From a virus, in IMG/VR virus record IMGVR_UViG_3300037137_001220, positions 1-41,961 of that record: 41,961 nt of DNA. One strand, 5' to 3'. The position numbers were made by a program, and so were the translations under genes. Positions within the stretch are counted from its first letter, which is position 1. Each line of letters begins with the position of its first letter. The notes below the pieces were generated by a model, which saw only the letters and a program-made list of their open reading frames with translations, was not told the origin of the DNA and did no database searches. Shown here one piece after another: positions 32,440 through 38,811 of the stretch.

Positions 32440-32473
32440 GCAGAAGAATCATATCCCAATATGATTCTTCTGC
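32440..32473. other. Perfect 15-bp stem with 4-base loop at the array edge
   Basis: GCAGAAGAATCATAT and its perfect complement flank CCCA. It covers the last codons and the TGA (32449) of the 115-aa gene and lies ten bases before the cassette array's 5' core. No T-run follows on either strand, so it is unlikely to be an intrinsic terminator. It may be an RNA stability element or a structure that helped cassette insertion. Confidence 0.75.
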
Positions 32474-32796
32474 GCCTTCGCGTGGAAACCCACTTCCACT
32501 TGCTGGGGACCGGCCGCGATCGTGGCTGCATATTGATCTATGGCCCAACGCATGGCATCGACCTCCACCTTCTGTGCCGCCTTGAATTCCACCAAGCTCT
32601 TGGCGTCCATCTTGCCCCACAGCACATGCAATCGATCGAGGGCTTCAGACACTTTCTGAAATAGTTCAGGATGCCTTTCTTGAAACCAGACCCAGACGTC
32701 GACCAGGTCATGCTTTTTAGCTTTGGCCTCAAGACACAGAACGATCATTTCATCCAGCGCCTTGCTCCTGACTTGGTCATGCCACGTTTCATTCAT
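32449..32796 (-). CDS. Small early protein, unknown function (115 aa)
   Basis: ATG 32796 gives MNETWHDQVRSKALDEM. The frame stays open upstream with protein-like sequence (YYPEGESAATAVQEVRPG) but no normal start codon, so this start is the safest. The protein is mostly helical (VWVWFQERHPELFQKVSEAL, MRWAIDQYAATIAAG) with no signature motif. It lies downstream of the OB-fold-like gene in the early operon. Its stop is inside a perfect hairpin (32440..32473). Confidence 0.7.
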   Translation of the reverse strand: MNETWHDQVRSKALDEMIVLCLEAKAKKHDLVDVWVWFQERHPELFQKVSEALDRLHVLWGKMDAKSLVEFKAAQKVEVDAMRWAIDQYAATIAAGPQQVEVGFHAKAQKNHIGI

Positions 32797-32879
32797 CAGG
32801 TGGTTTTTTAAAAGTGCGGTAATCCCAGGACGAACTTCCTGTACAGCCGTAGCGGCACTTTCTCCCTCTGGGTAATAGT

Positions 32880-33488
32880 TTATACGCCCGGCATCCGGAG
32901 CTTCATTGCATAGGGCTTTATCTCGTTTCCTGAGTCACCATAGAAGGAATCCCCCTCCGAAATCCTGAGACAACCTTTTGCTTCCAATAAGCTGCCAACC
33001 TTGAGCGACGAAATCGTTTTGTCCTCAAAAGTCCAGATCTCAAAGAATTCATCGATAACCTGCCCATCTTCCTGGACCCGATTCAGGAATAGGCCAATCT
33101 TCCCTTCCCCGTCCACGGCCTGGAGCTCCGTGATCTCTCCCAGCAGAATGAATGCCGCCCTGACAACGTTTATCGCCGGAGTGGCCACATTCCAATCAAA
33201 AAAGAAGTAATTGCTGAACCGCTTCCCCTTTTCCTCATTGTCGTATTGTCCGAACATGCCACGGAAATGTAGCAGTAGTTCCCGTGGGTCTGAATCGCAA
33301 TACTGACGCAATTGGTCAATCTTCTTTTGTCCCCAGAGTCGACCGTAGGTCCGAACCTTCCCGAGCGTTTCGTTTGCGCAGTCAATCTCTAAATTGAGAT
33401 AAGGCGTCCCCTTCACCGATTCCTCAAGTTTCAGCTTCTTGACCTTTCCCCAGACATTACCGGCATTGAAGTGTTTGTACTCTTTCAA
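32880..33488 (-). CDS. Likely OB-fold single-strand DNA-binding protein (202 aa)
   Basis: Starts at TTG 33488 after AAAGGAGA, an unusual start codon fixed by this strong ribosome site; the upstream ATG frame is absent. The N-terminal half reads as a beta-barrel (WGKVKKLKLEESVKGTPYLN, LEIDCANETLGKVRTYGRLW), as in SSB-like proteins, and the second half repeats the strand pattern (GQVIDEFFEIWTFEDKTISS). It lies in the replication/early operon. Binding of single-stranded DNA during replication is inferred. Confidence 0.6.
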   Translation of the reverse strand: MKEYKHFNAGNVWGKVKKLKLEESVKGTPYLNLEIDCANETLGKVRTYGRLWGQKKIDQLRQYCDSDPRELLLHFRGMFGQYDNEEKGKRFSNYFFFDWNVATPAINVVRAAFILLGEITELQAVDGEGKIGLFLNRVQEDGQVIDEFFEIWTFEDKTISSLKVGSLLEAKGCLRISEGDSFYGDSGNEIKPYAMKLRMPGV

Positions 33489-34014
33489 TCTTGTCTCCTT
33501 TCAGCATATTCGCGCCGGCAGCCTGTGTCTCGCCGGCGCTTCCCATGCTGCAGTAGATAGTTTTCTGCTCTCGCGGGTAGAAAATCGCCACCGCCATGGC
33601 GAAGGGGGACCGCCCGATCTTTCCCGGCAGCTCGCAACGAAGTCGCCCGCGCAGGAATCTAACCTCTCCGGCCTTATCCATAATGTCTTCATGCCACCAG
33701 ACAGTATCCGTCTTGGCCGGCACCAAACAAACCACGGTGGATCCTAACAAACGGGTTTCCTGCCGCGCCTTCTGCAGCCATAGAAATGCACTCTTTCGTC
33801 CGTGCGGAGGGTTGCACCACACGACTCCGGGCCAGGGCAGATTCAGGGCGTTATCACTGTAAAACTGGTCGCACTTGCAATTAACCGGGTTTGCGCATAC
33901 GTCCAGGGTGAAACTGAATTCCCTGTCGAGCGCCTCGAACAACTTCCAGGGCACCTCCCAATCACCGCTCATGTGGACCCTGCTATTCGCATCTTTTTCC
34001 CCTCCATTTGCCAT
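33457..34014 (-). CDS. Dam-type DNA N6-adenine methylase, phage family (185 aa)
   Basis: Matches phage Dam (PF05869-type) proteins: SGDWEVPWKLFEALDREFSF, TLDVCANPVNCKCDQFYSDN, and the catalytic motif as WCNPPHGR (family CNPPYGR). The later strand VVCLVPAKTDTVWWHEDIM is also typical. It transfers methyl groups to adenine, probably to protect phage DNA or time replication. The first M is at 34014; ATG 33972, in ATGA overlap with the previous stop and with AGGG upstream, is an equally good start. The His in place of Tyr in NPPH should be noted. Confidence 0.8.
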   Translation of the reverse strand: MANGGEKDANSRVHMSGDWEVPWKLFEALDREFSFTLDVCANPVNCKCDQFYSDNALNLPWPGVVWCNPPHGRKSAFLWLQKARQETRLLGSTVVCLVPAKTDTVWWHEDIMDKAGEVRFLRGRLRCELPGKIGRSPFAMAVAIFYPREQKTIYCSMGSAGETQAAGANMLKGDKIERVQTLQCR

Positions 34015-34211
34015 ATTTCGCGCCCTTCCTGGACGCCGGAGAAAAAGGCGTCGGCCTCCGCCGTGCCGATTCGATATGGATTTTCCACGTGAACGATAAC
34101 CCCGTAACGAAATTCAAGCTCCGACAATACGCCCTTTCTGTAGGCCTGGCTCCGGGGAGTGCGTAGGCTGTCGGAAGCAAAGGCGACTTCAAACAATTCT
34201 TGTGCGCGCAT
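33969..34211 (-). CDS. Small early protein, unknown function (80 aa)
   Basis: ATG 34211 is preceded by AAGAGGAG at 3-5 bases; a longer frame to an ATG overlapping the recombinase stop (34259) is possible. Motifs RSQAYRKGVLSELEFRYG, ENPYRIGTAEADAFFSGVQE and GREIWQMEGKK recall small hypothetical proteins of many phages (from memory). It overlaps the methylase gene. Function unknown. Confidence 0.65.
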   Translation of the reverse strand: MRAQELFEVAFASDSLRTPRSQAYRKGVLSELEFRYGVIVHVENPYRIGTAEADAFFSGVQEGREIWQMEGKKMRIAGST

Positions 34212-34255
34212 GGTCTCCTCTTGTCTCTGTGGCTCGATAATCCGTTCTTGGCGCC

Positions 34256-34873
34256 TCATATCTCCGCCACCCGCTGCATCTCTTCCTTGCTGGGCAGCGT
34301 GTAGACCATGGTGCTGTTCAGGCTCTTGTGCCTCAACTGCTTGCTTGCGAAAAGGAGGGCCTTTTGCCTTTCCTCGTCGGATAGATGACGGCAGTCGGAC
34401 ATGATTCTCTGGGCCTTGGTATGCCTCAGGGCATGGGGAGTGTAGCGCGGTATCCCGGCTGCCGCGCACCACTTATCCATCAGATCGTTGAAGGAACGGA
34501 GGGCGAGCCTCTGGCCCTTCTTGCTTACGAAGAGCGGAGCGTCATCATCCAGGTCCTCTCTCCATTTCCGTTTCAGCTTCCGAAAGCGCAGCAGGATCTC
34601 TTGCATCTCCACCGGGAGATATATGTCGCCAGTGGCGCCCTTCTCGGCGATCCGTGCATTGACAGTGATCTTCTCTTTATCGAGGACGTCCCCGAGGTTC
34701 AGGGCCAGGGCCTCTCCCCTCCGCAGCCCCGTGGCCCGGCACAGCTTCAAAAGGACAAAGTCCCGTTCCGCCTGTCGGTCCTTTTGGTTCTTTAGAAATG
34801 AGAACAGCTTCTTTTCCTCCGCCTCGGTCAGGTAATTGACCCCCGCGTTTGTCTTCATCGTCCCGTTTGTCAT
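34256..34873 (-). CDS. Short tyrosine recombinase, catalytic domain only (205 aa)
   Basis: Carries the complete active-site set: Arg51 (TGLRRGE), Lys78 (AEKGA), His147-x-x-Arg150 (HALR), His182 (LRHKS) and Tyr191 (MVYT). It has almost no N-terminal core-binding domain, unlike XerC/D or integron integrases, and is closer in size to FimB/FimE-type recombinases. GGAGG stands 6 bases before ATG 34873. It is in the early operon between the Lar-like and methylase genes. Substrate unknown. It lacks the extra motif of IntI, so I do not call it an integron integrase. Confidence 0.8.
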   Translation of the reverse strand: MTNGTMKTNAGVNYLTEAEEKKLFSFLKNQKDRQAERDFVLLKLCRATGLRRGEALALNLGDVLDKEKITVNARIAEKGATGDIYLPVEMQEILLRFRKLKRKWREDLDDDAPLFVSKKGQRLALRSFNDLMDKWCAAAGIPRYTPHALRHTKAQRIMSDCRHLSDEERQKALLFASKQLRHKSLNSTMVYTLPSKEEMQRVAEI

Positions 34874-34969
34874 GATATGCCTCCGCTATCATGGGCCCCA
34901 GAAAGTCGCGGGGAAGGCCGGGGCATTAGCCTTGTCGGGTTGCAATCCCTATCCCCGCGACATCTTGCT

Positions 34970-35470
34970 TTATTCCACAGAGACCGGTTGCGCCTCGCAG
35001 AGAAGTATCACCCGACTGGCGATGTAGTTTATCGCCCCCAGGAGTTCATTCTTGGCCGCCTCGATCTCCCCTTGCCTCTCCATCCGCAGACTCTCGACGA
35101 TCTTCTTCACCGCCTGACCCCGGTTGAAGTCCAATCCCAGCCGGCCTATCTGGCAGATAAGTTGATTACCAAACCGTTCACCGGCATTCGCGTGCCGCCG
35201 CTTTCCCTTACCCGATTCCGCCTGATCCAAGGCCATTCCAAGCGTCATCCCCAATTCTTCATACTCAGGGGCGCATCCGGGCAGTGAGAACGTCAAACCG
35301 GTATTCCAATATTTCACGGCTTCGGAAGGCATCTTTCCGCTGACCCCTGTCCTTTCGCATTCGAGACAGCGTACAAACGGGTCAAAATAGATCTCCGCAT
35401 CTTCGTCCGCCTCGATTAAATGCGCTTCCCCTCCACACGGACATTGTTTTATGACTGCCAAGTCTATCAT
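34970..35470 (-). CDS. Lar-like zinc-ribbon protein fused to helical domain (166 aa)
   Basis: The first 55 residues are a zinc ribbon: CPCGG (9-13), VRCLECERTG (about 33-42), and A..YWNTG, as in Lar/restriction-alleviation family proteins. The rest (60-166) is helical with FNRGQAVKKIVESLRMERQ and a C-terminal amphipathic helix. Lar-type proteins modulate host restriction enzymes; here that role is inferred. ATG overlaps the preceding stop (TAAATGA). Confidence 0.6.
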   Translation of the reverse strand: MIDLAVIKQCPCGGEAHLIEADEDAEIYFDPFVRCLECERTGVSGKMPSEAVKYWNTGLTFSLPGCAPEYEELGMTLGMALDQAESGKGKRRHANAGERFGNQLICQIGRLGLDFNRGQAVKKIVESLRMERQGEIEAAKNELLGAINYIASRVILLCEAQPVSVE

Positions 35471-35676
35471 TTAGGTATTTTCCCCCCCATTCTTTTCAGT
35501 ATCTTGTCTAGTTCTCGGCGATCTCCCGCCGCGAACTTCTTCATTGCCAGTTTATATTCCCCAAGTCCCACGGTCGATATTGAAGGCTTTTCCCTCTTAT
35601 GTACAAGTTGCACCAGGAACTCGCGGATTTCCACTAGAGCTTTTTCGATATTCTCAAGGCGTTCGTGCAGGTTCAT
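35467..35676 (-). CDS. Small coiled-coil protein (69 aa)
   Basis: Heptad pattern from the start: MNLHERLENIEKALVEIREF, then LVQLVHKREKP, a short linker, and a basic C-terminal helix (KKFAAGDRRELDKILKRMGG). AAGG stands near the ATG but very close. Stop overlaps the Lar-like start. No family recognised; an oligomeric accessory protein of the early operon is likely. Confidence 0.6.
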   Translation of the reverse strand: MNLHERLENIEKALVEIREFLVQLVHKREKPSISTVGLGEYKLAMKKFAAGDRRELDKILKRMGGKIPK

Positions 35677-35699
35677 CCCTTATCCAGATCTCCGCCCGT

Positions 35700-36137
35700 T
35701 CACACTTTCGCTTGCAGTGTATGCAGATTGCGCATTGAGTCGGCTTGTGAGGCCTTTTCAGACACAGCACAGGCACCCATCGCGTCTTGCATCTTTTGGC
35801 AGCCTTCATAATCGCATTCCGTGTTCATTATTGTGCACAACCTGCAAATCGCATAAGGATGACCGGCGCCCTTGGTGCATTCAACCTTGATTTCTTCAAA
35901 TAAACGACGCAGCACCTTTTCATTGTACCGCGAGATCCTGGCCTTCATATCCTCGAATCGGTCCCAAAGGTTCATATATTCGTTCATTTCTCGCCAACCC
36001 GGCGCGTCCTTGGAGATTGCCTGAGGCTGTCGGCCGCATACTTCGGCCAATTGTCGCCAGTCTCTCATCTCGGCCTTCATTCGTTTCATCTTGCGGCTGG
36101 TATTCCATCTTTCACGCAGTTTTCTTAATGTTTTCAT
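35700..36137 (-). CDS. Early protein, helical with cysteine cluster (145 aa)
   Basis: ATG 36137 overlaps the previous stop (ATGA) and follows GGAGG at 8 bases; the frame's earlier ATG (36158) lies inside the upstream gene. Basic helical N-terminus (MKTLRKLRERWNTSRKMKRM), then WDRFEDMKARISRYNEKV, and a C-terminal cluster (ICRLCTIMNTECDYEGCQ) that looks metal-binding. Not assigned to a family. Possibly nucleic-acid binding. Confidence 0.6.
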   Translation of the reverse strand: MKTLRKLRERWNTSRKMKRMKAEMRDWRQLAEVCGRQPQAISKDAPGWREMNEYMNLWDRFEDMKARISRYNEKVLRRLFEEIKVECTKGAGHPYAICRLCTIMNTECDYEGCQKMQDAMGACAVSEKASQADSMRNLHTLQAKV

Positions 36138-36619
36138 CAAAGATTCCTCCCAAGCCATTCTTCAATTTGTGTGCTCCCGATCTCCCAGGAGTCGTCTTGA
36201 ATAATTGCAATGAGGTCCCATTTGAACTGCTGATACAATGTCCCAGCGTTCAAATCCGGGCAGAAATCGCGCAAAATCGCAATCGCCAGGTCGGCGGGCC
36301 CACTTCCGCCATATCCCCAGTCAAACCCTTCTGAGGAATGCTTGCGTGGGTACTTAAGCGGGTTGCCGTTAACCATGACCATGGTGGAACCGGCTGGAGT
36401 CCGATATCCCCTGTAGATTTTTGATTGCTTTTTGGATGGGGTCTTACTAAGATGGGCTTGTTCATTCGCTCCATCCTTAGAGGGCCGAGTCGTTCTCAGC
36501 GATTCGGCCTTTTTCTTTTGTTTCGGTTCCTTCTTTCGCGCCGGTCTAAACACATCTTCGATTGCCACGGCTGCTTTCACTTCTCTCACCCCCTCTCTAT
36601 CTTGTGTGTCCTGCGTCAT
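36137..36619 (-). CDS. DUF6166-like protein (160 aa)
   Basis: The C-terminal half contains YRGYRTPAGSTMVMVNGNPL then GFDWGYGGSGPADLAIAIL, the pattern of DUF6166 proteins. The N-terminal 60 residues are basic and disordered (KKEPKQKKKAESLRTTRP), suggesting nucleic-acid contact. Function of the domain is unknown. It overlaps the 167-aa gene by 23 bases; a start at an internal GTG, with GAGGGGG upstream, is also possible. Confidence 0.6.
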   Translation of the reverse strand: MTQDTQDREGVREVKAAVAIEDVFRPARKKEPKQKKKAESLRTTRPSKDGANEQAHLSKTPSKKQSKIYRGYRTPAGSTMVMVNGNPLKYPRKHSSEGFDWGYGGSGPADLAIAILRDFCPDLNAGTLYQQFKWDLIAIIQDDSWEIGSTQIEEWLGRNL

Positions 36620-37100
36620 TCCTCTCTACGGATAGCATGTAGCTCGCAAATGTCTCGTCCAGCTCTCCCTTGGCTTCCTGCCAAAGTCGTCTAACCACCT
36701 CCTTTTCATCTTCTCTGCGGATAGCGTCATGGAACCTGACCAGGACCGGATAATCATCCAGACATTCATCATCCAGCGTGCAATCCGGCACGGGCAGGTC
36801 GATTACTCGGAGTTCACACCCGGTTTTCTGCGCCAGCATTTCCACCCCGGCCCGGGCAATATCCATGCGCCCGATTTCCGCCAAGGCCTCAATAACGATT
36901 CCAAGATTGTCCATGGGATTTTTTGCCACGGACGACGCGTACCGGGGATCAGCGGACCATCTCTGCAACTGCCGATCAGTCAGCTCCCGTCCCTCGCCGC
37001 GGAGGAATGTCTTTCGTAAAAAGCTATCGCCCATAATTCGCCGGCATGCTGACCAAAATTGCCAGCTTTTAAGGGGCGGCAGTGTCGCTTGTTCAACCAT
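36597..37100 (-). CDS. Early regulator-position protein, unknown function (167 aa)
   Basis: The first gene after the Cro-like gene, the place of cII in lambda-type phages. ATG 37100 follows AGG at 5 bases. Motif ELTDRQLQRWSADPRYASSV and NPMDNLGIVIEALAEIG (about 40-75) resemble helix-based proteins seen near phage regulatory regions. A later acidic helical part (EDEKEVVRRLWQEAKGELDE) completes it. A role like CII is suggested only by position. Confidence 0.5.
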   Translation of the reverse strand: MVEQATLPPLKSWQFWSACRRIMGDSFLRKTFLRGEGRELTDRQLQRWSADPRYASSVAKNPMDNLGIVIEALAEIGRMDIARAGVEMLAQKTGCELRVIDLPVPDCTLDDECLDDYPVLVRFHDAIRREDEKEVVRRLWQEAKGELDETFASYMLSVERNDAGHTR

Positions 37101-37168
37101 TTCGACCTCGCTTCAGATGGCGCAACGGGGTATTTGTGATGCTATGCTCTAAAACTATCGAAAATATG

Positions 37169-37196
37169 TTGACGGTGTTGCAACTTCTGTTATATG
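37169..37196 (+). promoter_or_regulatory. Putative rightward promoter between cro and the cII-position gene (PRE-like)
   Basis: TTGACG (37169..37174), 16 bases, TATATG (37191..37196) on the plus strand. It would run antisense through the Cro-like gene toward the repressor, the geometry of lambda PRE. The spacer also has GTTGCAAC. Activator dependence is not shown. Confidence 0.4.
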
Positions 37197-37219
37197 AAAG
37201 GTGCGATTGTAAACCGTGT

Positions 37220-37510
37220 TCAAGGACGGTGACTTTGATCCGATAATGATGTGATTGCGATATCCGGCGCCGAGGCCTTTGCTTTTTCTTTGTCCGTCTC
37301 CATCCACACGTCCTCGTATGACATCCCGAGGACCTCGCAGATAGCGAGACGGAGCGTGCGTTTCTTCTTGGTGATCAGCTTGTGTTTGCCGGTGATGGTC
37401 CGCCATATGGTTGTGCGATCAATTCCTGTCCGGCGGGAGATCTCGCAGACTCGGACATCCTTGTCGATGAACCATTTTCGAATGCGTTTGTTACGTTCTA
37501 CTTGCAACAT
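37220..37510 (-). CDS. Cro-like HTH regulator (96 aa)
   Basis: HTH pattern near residues 20-45: VCEISRRTGIDRTTIWRTI then a basic wing (TGKHKLITKKKRTLRLA). It is divergently placed to the CI-type repressor, sharing the operator region 37519..37549. Without a clear ribosome site (ATG is about 11 bases past the -10), the message is close to leaderless. By position it opens the early operon and should repress the repressor gene. Confidence 0.75.
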   Translation of the reverse strand: MLQVERNKRIRKWFIDKDVRVCEISRRTGIDRTTIWRTITGKHKLITKKKRTLRLAICEVLGMSYEDVWMETDKEKAKASAPDIAITSLSDQSHRP

Positions 37511-37518
37511 AGTAAATA

Positions 37519-37549
37519 TGCTTATAAAGCAACACTTTCATGAAGTCAA
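37519..37549. promoter_or_regulatory. Divergent early promoter and operator
   Basis: Leftward promoter on the minus strand: TTGACT (37549..37544), 17 bases, TATAAG (37526..37521). The palindrome TGCTTATAAAGCA (37519..37531) covers the -10 and is a candidate operator. A weaker rightward -10 TATAAA (37523..37528) overlaps it. Repressor and Cro-like protein would compete here. Confidence 0.6.
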
Positions 37550-38094
37550 GCGTAAATTTCATTATGGCTCTAGAAATTTCACAAATAGTTGAAAGAATGA
37601 AACGAAAATCCGAAGCCAAAACGGATTCCGATTTGGCCAGGATTCTCGAAATTACGCCTCAGGCGATATCCGGATTCCGAAAGCGCGGCGAAATTCCGTC
37701 CGATCTCGTAATTGAGTTCGGTCGAAATTTTAAGGTATCGCTGGATTGGTTGATTGATGGCGAAGGATACCCCGAAATAGACCGTCCCCCTCCGTCCGCT
37801 ATGGATATTGCGCTTCCTTATGGATTGATTGAAGGGCGGATTTCCGATCTTATCACGAAAACGGTGCAGATCCTGGAATCTGAAACTATTTACCGCACTG
37901 CTTTAACCGCGAACATCAATGCCTTCCACCAGGCCATCAATACAGAACAGGAGATCATTCAGATCAGGAAAGAAGCTAAACAACAACAAGGGGAGATGGA
38001 GCTTATGAAAATGCGCCTGATCGCACTTGAAGAGAAGTTCATAAAGCCGGGCGCAGACCCTGCCGAGGCTATTATAGCCGGCAAGGAAATGTGA
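37540..38094 (+). CDS. CI-type phage repressor without visible protease domain
   Basis: Matches the phage CI repressor HTH family: TDSDLARILEITPQAISGFR and SLDWLIDGEGYP. The rest is a helical region (95-175, QEIIQIRKEAKQQQGEMELM) likely used for oligomerisation. No LexA/S24 catalytic Ser-Lys region is visible, so classic RecA-driven self-cleavage is not expected. ATG 37540 or 37564 (MALEISQIVERM) may be the start; neither has a Shine-Dalgarno, so initiation may be leaderless. It keeps the lysogenic state. Confidence 0.8.
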   Translation: MKSSVNFIMALEISQIVERMKRKSEAKTDSDLARILEITPQAISGFRKRGEIPSDLVIEFGRNFKVSLDWLIDGEGYPEIDRPPPSAMDIALPYGLIEGRISDLITKTVQILESETIYRTALTANINAFHQAINTEQEIIQIRKEAKQQQGEMELMKMRLIALEEKFIKPGADPAEAIIAGKEM

Positions 38095-38167
38095 TGTTCG
38101 TGACATTCTAGAGACATGATCCCTGGAGTGCCCTGGCCGGCCAGGATTAGAGGAACGTTTCCGTAAA

Positions 38168-38632
38168 ATGCGCGCCATCATTAGAACGATCATGATTGCC
38201 TGTGTGATGATTCTCACGGCCTGCCCATCCTATGCCAGGCGCCTAAAACCAGAGAAATATTACCAGGAAATCTGGTGCGCCGAGCACAAAGGAAGACTTG
38301 AATATGTGCTTGAGGACAGAACTCGTGTCGACTGCCTGACTTGTGAATATGCTGTTGAGGTGGAATTTGCTGATAAGTGGGCGGAGGCTGTTGGTCAGGC
38401 CCTCTATTATGCCATGATCACAAATAAGAAACCTGGGATCGTGATCATCATAGAAAAGCCAGAAGAAAGGAGATTCTTGATTCGTCTGGCAAAACTAGCG
38501 AAGAAGTTCAACATAACAGTCTGGGAGGTAGATGTAGATGGATGGATTCGGTCAATTGACGGGATTACTTGTTTTGATGTTGATTGTTCTTTCGATTCTC
38601 ATTCCCTTCTTCATCCTGCGAATACGCAATGA
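38168..38632 (+). CDS. Lipoprotein with PD-(D/E)xK-like features (154 aa)
   Basis: Signal peptide MRAIIRTIMIACVMILTAC with lipobox LTAC (16-19), so lipidated Cys19 is expected in the periplasm. The body WCAEHKGRLEYVLEDRTRVD then AVEVEFADKWAEAVGQALYY fits a PD-(D/E)xK-like core: Asp55, Glu64/Glu66, Lys70, then a helix. The 3' end (about 30 codons) overlaps the next gene in another frame. It is expressed in the lysogeny operon, so it may alter the host surface or exclude other phages; this is inferred. Confidence 0.65.
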   Translation: MRAIIRTIMIACVMILTACPSYARRLKPEKYYQEIWCAEHKGRLEYVLEDRTRVDCLTCEYAVEVEFADKWAEAVGQALYYAMITNKKPGIVIIIEKPEERRFLIRLAKLAKKFNITVWEVDVDGWIRSIDGITCFDVDCSFDSHSLLHPANTQ

Positions 38633-38795
38633 AGTCATTTCAATGAACAAGAAAATGTCTCAAATTATCATCATTATGGGTGGGCAAGAATCCTTAAGGC
38701 AAGCAAAGGGCATAACCATCAAAATTTGCCCACATTGCGGATCTCAGAATAGAACCGTAGACCTTCAATGTTTCGCTTGCAGCAAATTCATGTAA
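38538..38795 (+). CDS. Small membrane protein with zinc ribbon (85 aa)
   Basis: One membrane segment (residues 8-28), a helical linker, and a zinc ribbon CPHC (64-67) and CFAC (78-81). GGAGG is 9 bases before the ATG, so it is probably translated although it overlaps the lipoprotein gene by 95 bases. The topology suggests a membrane-anchored zinc module. No family is recognised. It shares the operon with the repressor and integrase. Confidence 0.65.
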   Translation: MDGFGQLTGLLVLMLIVLSILIPFFILRIRNEVISMNKKMSQIIIIMGGQESLRQAKGITIKICPHCGSQNRTVDLQCFACSKFM

Positions 38796-38811
38796 ATAGG
38801 CAAAATCAATC

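Noticed and set aside
32440-32473. Intrinsic terminator
   Set aside because: The stem is strong but no T-run follows on either strand.
34256-34873. Integron integrase for the cassette array
   Set aside because: The protein lacks the N-terminal domain and the extra motif region of IntI, is 205 aa instead of about 330, and is not next to an attI.
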